A stretch of DNA of 64,000 nucleotides from Paenibacillus phoenicis (lineage in GTDB: Bacteria; Bacillota; Bacilli; Paenibacillales; Paenibacillaceae). The notes under the pieces are model-generated. The model saw nothing but the letters and a program-made list of their open reading frames with translations, did no database searches and had not been told where the DNA came from. Shown here piece by piece: positions 52,354 through 59,140 of the stretch (its first letter is position 1; each line of letters opens with the position of its first letter). The position numbers were made by a program, and so were the translations under genes. Where the stretch lies: contig NZ_JAYERP010000001.1 of assembly GCF_034718895.1 (NCBI RefSeq), positions 2,830,501 through 2,894,500 of the forward strand, written 5' to 3'.

Positions 52354-52382
52354 TTTACATTCCGGACAAGTCAGTCTATAAT
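52354..52382 (+). promoter_or_regulatory. Sigma-A promoter of the transporter transcript
   Basis: TTTACA is followed by a 17-bp spacer and a perfect TATAAT. Transcription would start near 52390 and give a ~150-nt leader. The minus-strand side of the 52191-52543 gap probably holds the liaI-like promoter (TAGAAT -10 near 52245). Confidence 0.75.
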
Positions 52383-52416
52383 GAAGTCAGAATGACTAAA
52401 CAATAGAAAACGAGAG

Positions 52417-52471
52417 TTATCGGAGGAGCCTGTCAAATTGCGGGCTCTTTTTGCCTTTTTTTGACCGATAA
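52417..52471 (+). promoter_or_regulatory. Structured leader/attenuator of the ion-transporter gene
   Basis: GAGCC (52426-52430) pairs with GGCTC (52443-52447) just before TTTTTGCCTTTTTTT, a terminator shape. TTATCGG (52417-52423) pairs with CCGATAA (52465-52471) around it. The hairpin is in the leader, not after a gene, which suggests premature termination control of the downstream transporter. Confidence 0.5.
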
Positions 52472-52543
52472 TGGCATAATTCTGCCCCTGCGCGCCAAGC
52501 TATCATGCCCTCAGGGACATCTAACTTGGAGAGGAGAATTCAT

Positions 52544-53827
52544 ATGGAGCAACAAGCAATCTGGGCCATCATCATCTTTCTATTAACGTACGCATTCATC
52601 ATTTCGGAGAAAATCCACCGGACACTGCTGGCCATGGTCGGTGCCGTTCTGATGATCGTCCTTGGCATCGTCGATCAGGAGTCTGCGATTCATCACATCG
52701 ATTTTAATACGCTAGGTCTCTTGATCGGCATGATGATCATCGTGAACACCACGGCGGAAACGGGGTTATTCAAATATATCGGGATTTGGACGGCCCGGAT
52801 CGGCAAAGGGAACCCCGTGACCATCCTGTGGCTCCTGGCGCTAATTACGGCAGTTGCCTCCGCATTTTTGGACAATGTGACGACAATCATTCTGATGGTA
52901 CCGGTCGCCTTTAGCATTACCCGGCAGTTGAAGGTCAAGGCATTCCCTTACATCTTCTCGATGGTCGTGGCCTCAAATATCGGCGGAACGGCAACGTTAA
53001 TCGGGGATCCGCCAAATATTATGATCGGCAGCGCTGTCAAGGAATTGACTTTTAACGCTTTCCTGCAGCACTTGGCGCCGATCGTGATTGTGATCCTGGC
53101 AGCCACCCTACCGCTTCTCGTGTTGGTATTTCGGAAGCAAATTCAGTCAACGCCGGAGAACCAGAAGAATATCATGAACATCAGCCTAGATGGCTTGATT
53201 ACGGATCAGAAGCTCCTTATAAAATGCTTGGTCGTCCTCGGCTTAACGCTGCTTGGCTTCTTCCTGCACCAGACATTCCATCTGGAATCGGCTACCGTGG
53301 CGTTGGCCGGAGCTTTTCTATTGTTGCTGCTCACAGGTGAGCATGTAATGGAAAGAGCGTTCCGTTCCGTCGAATGGCCAACCATCTTCTTCTTTATTGG
53401 ATTGTTTGTCCTGGTCGGCGGTTTGATTGACACCGGTACGATCAAGCGGTTAGCGGAGTGGTCCATCGACTTAACCGGAGGAGACCCGTTGACGACTTCT
53501 ATGCTGATTCTCTGGCTAAGCGCGATCGCCTCTTCCTTCCTGGATAATATTCCGTTCGTCGCTACGATGATTCCAATGATTCAGGACATGGGCGCGATGG
53601 GAATCAGCAACTTGCAGCCGCTGTGGTGGAGTCTGGCCCTGGGTGCATGTCTTGGCGGCAACGGAACCCTGATCGGGGCCAGCGCCAATTTGATTGCTGC
53701 AGGCATGTCTGCCAAGGAAGGGGAGCCAATTACATTTGTCCGCTACATGAAATATGGCTTCCTGCTGATGATTCTGTCGATCATCTTCGCAAGCGCGTAT
53801 ATTCTGATTCGGTATTTCCTAATCTAA
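52544..53827 (+). CDS. ArsB/NhaD-type ion transporter
   Basis: A 427-residue polytopic protein of the ion-transporter superfamily with two internal repeats. Each repeat has the re-entrant signature: ASAFLDNVTTIILMVPV with SNIGGTATLIGDPPN, and ASSFLDNIPFVATM with GGNGTLIGASAN. Members export arsenite, exchange Na+/H+ or carry anions; the substrate here is open. The ATG at 52544 has GAGAGGAGAATTCAT upstream. A KhtT-like K+/H+-antiporter regulator lies 580 bp downstream, which favours a cation/proton role, but only by context. Confidence 0.88.
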   Translation: MEQQAIWAIIIFLLTYAFIISEKIHRTLLAMVGAVLMIVLGIVDQESAIHHIDFNTLGLLIGMMIIVNTTAETGLFKYIGIWTARIGKGNPVTILWLLALITAVASAFLDNVTTIILMVPVAFSITRQLKVKAFPYIFSMVVASNIGGTATLIGDPPNIMIGSAVKELTFNAFLQHLAPIVIVILAATLPLLVLVFRKQIQSTPENQKNIMNISLDGLITDQKLLIKCLVVLGLTLLGFFLHQTFHLESATVALAGAFLLLLLTGEHVMERAFRSVEWPTIFFFIGLFVLVGGLIDTGTIKRLAEWSIDLTGGDPLTTSMLILWLSAIASSFLDNIPFVATMIPMIQDMGAMGISNLQPLWWSLALGACLGGNGTLIGASANLIAAGMSAKEGEPITFVRYMKYGFLLMILSIIFASAYILIRYFLI

Positions 53828-53924
53828 TAGAGGTCCATCCAAGTCCACTCTTTCTTTGGAAAGAATGACGTCGATATGCTATCCTTAATAGTAAGTAAAT
53901 AGATGTCGAGGGGAGGGATGACGC

Positions 53925-54364
53925 ATGACAACGCAACAACTAAGGCTTCGTTGGTTAGCTGTGGTGGTATTGACGTTGGTCCTGGCGTTGTCCCTCCCTT
54001 CCTTTATTTCATCCCCCGTTCATGCAGAGTCTCGTGGGGAAGAGACGCTTGAGACCGATTATGGCCATGTGCAGCACAAGGTATCACTTCGCCTCAATAG
54101 TACACCGTCTTACGGCAAGCTGTTTATCGACAGAACCCCGCATCAACTGGATACCGTCCCGGCCCTGATCAGTTTTATGCTGCTGGCGCCATGGGCGCGT
54201 TTCCGACCGTTATTCTGCCTGCTGTTAAAGCGGCGTCTGCTTATGCCCATCAAATTTACGAGCATGTTCGTGGCTTAACCGAAGTTGTATCGTTTTTTGA
54301 TCCAGTCTCCTGCATGACCTACACGTTTTTTTTAAAACGAAATCGCATGAGGCTTATTTTGTAA
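53925..54364 (+). pseudogene. Small exported protein gene, apparently frameshifted
   Basis: The ATG at 53925 has GAGGGGAGGGATGACGC upstream and opens with a clean signal peptide (SLPSFISSPVHAES). The frame degrades after PALISF at about 54170. The -1 frame, entered at the T-run 54173-54176, continues as FYAAGAMGAFPTVILPAV and then AYAHQIYEHVRGLTEVV to a stop at 54364. One extra T would join both halves into a ~146-residue protein. The 5' frame alone ends at 54278. It could be a real mutation, a sequencing error or a programmed shift. I do not recognise the family. Confidence 0.5.
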
Positions 54365-54409
54365 TACCCAAAATGGAAAATGACTCTAAAAACTGGAGGC
54401 TTGACTCAA

Positions 54410-54901
54410 ATGAATCTCAAAGAAACAGATCTGCCAGGAATCGGAAAACAATTCGTGATCCAGGCCCGCAGCGGCGACAAACTCTCAATCGTTATTCACA
54501 ATGACGGCCGGCGCGAGTTATCTCATTTCCAAGAGGACGATCCGGACAACAGCGTTTCCATGGTCACTTTGGATGACGATGAGGCGAGATATATCTCTGC
54601 CATTATTAGCGGTGCGACATATAAGCCAACAGCAATGGAGAACATTGAAGTGGCTTTAGGCGATCTGATCATTGAGTGGTATAAATTAGATTCGAACTAT
54701 AAAGCGATTGGCAAAACCATCGGCGAGTTGAAAATTCGTCAGCGTTCTGGAACGACGATCATCGCCGTAATCGAGAAGAACCACAAGAAACACATCAATC
54801 CCGGACCTGATCTGATGCTGACCTCCGAGGCGACGGTCGTCGTGCTTGGCGAACGGCTCCATCAACAGCAAATCAGACAGATCCTATTAAGCGGAAAATA
54901 A
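54410..54901 (+). CDS. KhtT-like cation/proton antiporter regulatory subunit
   Basis: A 163-residue cytoplasmic protein. The N-terminal ~70 residues are KhtT-like (MNLKETDLPGIGKQFVIQ) and the C-terminal part is an RCK_C/TrkA_C domain (AIGKTIGELKIRQRSGTTII, ATVVVLGERLHQQQ) that binds c-di-AMP in relatives. In Bacillus KhtT regulates the KhtU K+/H+ antiporter encoded next to it. No KhtU is found here. The ATG at 54410 has GGAGGCTTGACTCAA upstream. Confidence 0.85.
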   Translation: MNLKETDLPGIGKQFVIQARSGDKLSIVIHNDGRRELSHFQEDDPDNSVSMVTLDDDEARYISAIISGATYKPTAMENIEVALGDLIIEWYKLDSNYKAIGKTIGELKIRQRSGTTIIAVIEKNHKKHINPGPDLMLTSEATVVVLGERLHQQQIRQILLSGK

Positions 54902-54908
54902 TTCATTG

Positions 54909-55008
54909 GATCATCTCGTGCTGAAGGCGGTTTGTCCTTCGCCCTGATCGCGGCGATCCGATGATCTACCGTCCGCGATCTATCCGTAACTCGGTATAAG
55001 AACCGCCT
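54909..55008 (+). promoter_or_regulatory. Structured leader of the YitT gene with interlaced pairings
   Basis: GATCATC (54909-54915) pairs with GATGATC (54960-54966). AGGCGGTT (54925-54932) pairs with AACCGCCT (55001-55008). The two stems interlace, so they form a pseudoknot or exclude each other. The leader lies in the 146-bp gap between the khtT-like stop and the YitT start. I could not match it to a named riboswitch. Confidence 0.45.
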
Positions 55009-55047
55009 ACCCTTGATGATGGGTTTATCCAGTAAGGAGGGGTCGGT

Positions 55048-55905
55048 TTGAAACACCAGTTGAGAGTTCATTCCTCCAGGAAGGCCCGCGGCGGCTTCAA
55101 GCCTCTTATTCCGACGTTTGGTCGTGCTGCCGGCGTCATAGCTGGCGCATCGCTTGCTTCCGTCGGCTTAGAGCTGTTCCTGATGCCCCACAGCATCGTC
55201 GTTGGAGGAATGACCGGTTTATCCGCATTGCTGGCGTTAACGACGGAAATGCGGCTTGGATTGTTCTTGTTCTTGTTGAATCTGCCCTTACTCTTTCTCT
55301 ATCGTAAAAATATCCATGGGTCCTACGGGATCTTCACTGTGATTGGCGTATTGGTATTTTCACTGGGGACGCTTGTGCTCCATCCTTATCCTTCCCTGAT
55401 TGACGAGCCGCTGCTGGCAGCGCTGATCGGGGGATTATCACTGGGACTTGGGCTTGGTTTAGCTCTGCGTTTTGGAGGGGCGCTGGACGTTGCGGAGAAA
55501 GCCGTGAAGCAGCTCCAATATGGCAGATTGTCCCCGGAGCGGATCTTGCTGATGCTGAACTGTCTGATCCTGATCGGTGCGGGCTTTCATTTTGGCTTTC
55601 TGCAGGCCCTCTATTCGGTTATCGCCTACCTGTCCGCCTTCGAAGCCGTCAAACTTCCGGTCCAAGGTGGGATCTTCACCCTAACGGTGCGGATTAAGAG
55701 CCGGCATTGCGCCGCCATCCAGGGGGAGCTGCTTCGATATCTGAACCGTTCGGCCGTTTATCGGCTGGATCCCGAAGCACCCGGGGACGAGGAAGGGATG
55801 GGCATTTTGGAATTCCAATGCCATCGGCTGGAGCGGTCCCGCTTGATTTCCATCGTCCATCAATGCGACCGCGAGAGTGAAATTACGTTTCTTCCAAGGA
55901 AATAA
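55048..55905 (+). CDS. YitT family membrane protein with DUF2179 domain
   Basis: A 285-residue protein with five to six hydrophobic segments (MPHSIVVGGMTGLSALL, GLSLGLGLGLALRFGGALDV) and a C-terminal cytoplasmic DUF2179 domain (RIKSRHCAAIQGELLRYLN). YitT-family proteins are common in Bacillota and of unknown transport function. The start is a TTG with AAGGAGGGGTCGGT upstream. It ends at its own terminator. Confidence 0.85.
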   Translation: MKHQLRVHSSRKARGGFKPLIPTFGRAAGVIAGASLASVGLELFLMPHSIVVGGMTGLSALLALTTEMRLGLFLFLLNLPLLFLYRKNIHGSYGIFTVIGVLVFSLGTLVLHPYPSLIDEPLLAALIGGLSLGLGLGLALRFGGALDVAEKAVKQLQYGRLSPERILLMLNCLILIGAGFHFGFLQALYSVIAYLSAFEAVKLPVQGGIFTLTVRIKSRHCAAIQGELLRYLNRSAVYRLDPEAPGDEEGMGILEFQCHRLERSRLISIVHQCDRESEITFLPRK

Positions 55906-55911
55906 CGAAAT

Positions 55912-55939
55912 GAGCCGCAGGAATTTACTCCTGCGGCTC
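55912..55939. terminator. Bidirectional terminator
   Basis: GAGCCGCAGGA and TCCTGCGGCTC form a perfect 11-bp stem followed by GTTCGTTTT on the plus strand. It ends the YitT gene and can also stop the converging aldo/keto reductase transcript. Confidence 0.85.
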
Positions 55940-55965
55940 GTTCGTTTTCGGGGGTACGCGTAATA

Positions 55966-56808
55966 TTAAAATTCTTCGTAAACGGCAGGATCCTGGTTTC
56001 TAATCCGCCCGTCCGGACGGGATAAGCCATTGATCTGCTTCATCTCTTCCTCGTCCAATGTAAAGTCAAAGATCGTGAGGTTCTCGATCTGCCGAGCTGC
56101 AGAGGCCGATTTCGGGATGGATACAGCGCCCAGCTGATAATGCCAACGCAAAATAATTTGGGACACCGACTTGCCATGCCGTTCGGCGATTTGCCGGAGC
56201 GTCTCATGCTGCAACACCTCATTGCCATGGGCCAGCGGGCTCCAGGATTCCGTGACGATTCCGTGCGCTTCATGATATTTGCGCTGCTCGGCCTGATTAA
56301 AGAACGGATGCAGCTCAATCTGGTTTACGCTTGGCGTCACGCTCGTTTGCTCGATCAGGCGGTCCAGGTGGTCCGGCAAGAAATTGCTGACGCCGATGGA
56401 GCGGATCAGCCCCCATTTTTGGGCGTCGATTAGAGCTTGCCACGCTTCCACGTAATGCCCTTGAATCGGATTGGGCCAATGAATCAAATACAGATCGTAG
56501 TAATCCAGCTGCGCCCGGTACAACGATTCCTGGATCGCCTTGACCGCTTTATCGTACGTGTGGTAACGCCCGGGCAGCTTGGACGTGATGATCAGCTCTT
56601 CCCTCGGTACCGCAGAACGCCTTACCGCCTCACCAACCGTTCCCTCGTTCTCGTAGTTATACGCGGAATCCAGCAAACGATAGCCGGAGCGGATCGCGTG
56701 AACGATTGACTGCACACCTTCGCTGCCACGGAGCGTGTAGGTTCCCAGCCCGACCACCGGCAGCTTCAAACCGTCATTTAACGTCATTTCCGGAATGATA
56801 TGACCCAA
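55966..56808 (-). CDS. Aldo/keto reductase
   Basis: A 280-residue NADPH-dependent TIM-barrel oxidoreductase. The catalytic tetrad is visible: Asp and Tyr in LLDSAYNYENEG, Lys in IITSKLPGRYH and His in LIHWPNPIQ. The C-terminal cofactor motif is SIPKSASAARQIEN. Such enzymes reduce aldehydes and ketones, often in detoxification. I chose the TTG at 56808 with AAAGGAGTGTTCATC upstream; a GTG nine bases earlier overlaps the site. Confidence 0.92.
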   Translation of the reverse strand: MGHIIPEMTLNDGLKLPVVGLGTYTLRGSEGVQSIVHAIRSGYRLLDSAYNYENEGTVGEAVRRSAVPREELIITSKLPGRYHTYDKAVKAIQESLYRAQLDYYDLYLIHWPNPIQGHYVEAWQALIDAQKWGLIRSIGVSNFLPDHLDRLIEQTSVTPSVNQIELHPFFNQAEQRKYHEAHGIVTESWSPLAHGNEVLQHETLRQIAERHGKSVSQIILRWHYQLGAVSIPKSASAARQIENLTIFDFTLDEEEMKQINGLSRPDGRIRNQDPAVYEEF

Positions 56809-56875
56809 GATGAACACTCCTTTCGGATAAGTACTCTCTCAGACTATCATAATCGAATCTATATGAAAAAACGAA

Positions 56876-57037
56876 CAGAAATCGCCGAAAGCGGCGATTT
56901 CTGCGGAATGTATATAAAATTTCGAATAGATTTGCGTCGAAGTCGGCCCAAAACCAAGATTCTATCTGAAATATCGAATAGAATCGCTTTTTTCGGTGTG
57001 AACTGGCAAATTTTATTCGAAATATCGAATAGATTCA
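56876..57037. repeat. Hairpin and CGAATAGATT-type repeats
   Basis: CAGAAATCGCC-GAAAGC-GGCGATTTCTG is a perfect 11-bp hairpin without a T-tract (56876-56903). Beyond it the motif CGAATAGA(T/A)T occurs three times, twice within GAAATATCGAATAGA, and GATTCTAT/ATAGAATC can pair. The 56809-57041 gap holds no ORF. Confidence 0.55.
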
Positions 57038-57041
57038 GATC

Positions 57042-59072
57042 CTACGCCCGATCCCATCCGCGATCCTTCAGCAGCTTGATGAATAAGCCGCCAACCACGG
57101 TCCGATGCTGGAAGCCGATCTGCCGTGCCGTCTTCGTGTCGTACCAATCCGTAAACGGTACGCGGTCCCGCGTCTCGTTCAGGAAAACCCAGAGCGGATC
57201 AACGATGCGCTGGAAGTCCTCGCGCGTCTCCGCGAGCGCCCCCGCCCAGACGAGCCAATCGGCCTTCGTATAGGCGGCCCGATTATCCAGCGGCGTACCA
57301 TACCGTTCCTGTTTCTTCTGATACCATGCCACTTCACGGCGGATGATTTCCTGATTGAACAAGCCGGTTCCAAAGATGCCGTCCCAGACAAGGTTATATT
57401 TGAGACTCCAGGTCCCCGGCTGACCAAAGGCCAGCAGTGTATGGTTCTCGTCACTCGGATCGGCGGCGAGGATTTCCCATTGGCGAGCCATTTCCGAAGA
57501 GGCTTGACGGTAGCGCTCGGCTTGTTCCTTGTCACCCAGCATTTTGCATAGCAATCCGTAGCTGGCAACGCCCATCACGGCTTTCGCCGACAGGTTCGCG
57601 TTGCGCGCCAGATGTCCGGCGAAATCATCGGTACATAATTGATGCTCCGGATCAAGCCCATGCTTCACCAGATAGTTGGCCCATTGGGCGAGCAACTCAC
57701 GATGCTCCTGAACGAAGCTTGTATTCCCGTCAGCCAGCGTAACTGCGGCCGCCATGACCAGCATATTGCCGCACTCCTCCACCGGCATTTGCCCCTCCAG
57801 CTTGTTCTCGCCGTAAACCTGACCGTTGGCCAGCGGATATTGACCCACGTCATGCGGAGCAAATTCAAACGTCCAGGCGTCGCTGGCGGCGTATTTGAAG
57901 ATCGGACGCATCATGCCTCGGACCAGCTCCGGCTGGTACAGCAAGAACAGCGGAATTGAAGGGTAGCTCACGTCCACCGTGGCAATACAGCCGTTACTGA
58001 AGCATTCCTTCGACATGAACAGCACCTGTCCCTCAGGATCAAGGACCAGTTTATGCGCTGCAATCGCCTGCCGGTAGGATAAGGACAGGATATCGGCATA
58101 TTTCTCCCCGCCGGCGCGGATTGCGTCCTCGCGCAGCTTGGCATCAAAGGAATCGCAGCGTGCAAGAACGTCCGGATAATCCCGAAACGCTTCGCTGAGC
58201 AGGGTCGAGAAGGTTTTCCCGTCTTTTCTCCAATACGCCTCCAAAGGCTGACCAAAATACTCAATCGCATATACGTCGTCATAGGCAAGAACGATTAAGT
58301 GCGTCTTCTCGTCCGTTCCGGTCACTTCACCGACATTCCACACCGAAGCCATAACGAGCTCGGCCTCGCGAACGGGCTGTGGTTGAGAAAGCGGAGTCGA
58401 ACCTTCCTTCAGCCGAATTTCACCTTCCCGAACGAATTGCTTGCGAATCTGTGCCTGATCCAGATAGGTCTCTACATCCGGCGTCTGCTTGACGGCCAGC
58501 ATGAAAGTGCCCCAATCAATCCGCTGGTCATCGCCGGAGCTATGGAGCGGGTTCTGCTCGACATGTCGGACCTGCAGTACGGTGAGGTCTCCCTGCACCT
58601 CTTGTTGCCAAGTAATCGCCTGATCGGTTTCATTAACGCACCATTCCCCGGTTACGTCGACATAGACCCGCACTTGGTGGGGCTTCCCGTCGAGGGAACG
58701 CACGCGGAAAGCGACATAGGAAGCCGGCCGCGACAGCAGCTCCAGATCGTCCGGCAGCAGCGGACTTGTAAAGGTCACGTCCAGCGCAACTCCTCCCGCC
58801 TCGAACTGATAGCGGGTGGAGAGCGGCGTGACTTCAAGTCCGGTTTGGTTCATCGCCTCCGGCTCTGTATAATACCGTTCCGGGTTAGACTCGACGCGTC
58901 CGGCAAACCGCCAGGCTACGCCGTCGATATACACCAGGCCGGTGAACGCCTGCCGACGCCCGGTCCAATGGCGAGTGAAATCGTCGGTCAGACGATCAGC
59001 CATCGACCAGACGCTGAAAAAGGGATCAACGGTGACCAAAGGTACTGCCGGTGGACGCAATTTTGTGTTCAT
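57042..59072 (-). CDS. DUF4965/glutaminase-like carbohydrate-active protein
   Basis: A 676-residue protein without a signal peptide. The N-terminal region (PLVTVDPFFSVWSMADRLTDD) and the central DUF4965/DUF5127 pattern (SKECFSNGCIATVDVSYPSIP, EECGNMLVMAAAV) match the family once linked to fungal glutaminase GtaA. A C-terminal six-hairpin-like region (WSLKYNLVWDGIFGTGLFN) follows. Activity is not established; its place beside two glycosidase-like genes suggests an intracellular glycan enzyme. Confidence 0.8.
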   Translation of the reverse strand: MNTKLRPPAVPLVTVDPFFSVWSMADRLTDDFTRHWTGRRQAFTGLVYIDGVAWRFAGRVESNPERYYTEPEAMNQTGLEVTPLSTRYQFEAGGVALDVTFTSPLLPDDLELLSRPASYVAFRVRSLDGKPHQVRVYVDVTGEWCVNETDQAITWQQEVQGDLTVLQVRHVEQNPLHSSGDDQRIDWGTFMLAVKQTPDVETYLDQAQIRKQFVREGEIRLKEGSTPLSQPQPVREAELVMASVWNVGEVTGTDEKTHLIVLAYDDVYAIEYFGQPLEAYWRKDGKTFSTLLSEAFRDYPDVLARCDSFDAKLREDAIRAGGEKYADILSLSYRQAIAAHKLVLDPEGQVLFMSKECFSNGCIATVDVSYPSIPLFLLYQPELVRGMMRPIFKYAASDAWTFEFAPHDVGQYPLANGQVYGENKLEGQMPVEECGNMLVMAAAVTLADGNTSFVQEHRELLAQWANYLVKHGLDPEHQLCTDDFAGHLARNANLSAKAVMGVASYGLLCKMLGDKEQAERYRQASSEMARQWEILAADPSDENHTLLAFGQPGTWSLKYNLVWDGIFGTGLFNQEIIRREVAWYQKKQERYGTPLDNRAAYTKADWLVWAGALAETREDFQRIVDPLWVFLNETRDRVPFTDWYDTKTARQIGFQHRTVVGGLFIKLLKDRGWDRA

Positions 59073-59140
59073 TTGTAATCTGCCTCCTATCTGGATCTCG
59101 CGATTTGTTAAATCACTTTTTATCTGTTAAACTTCGTTTC

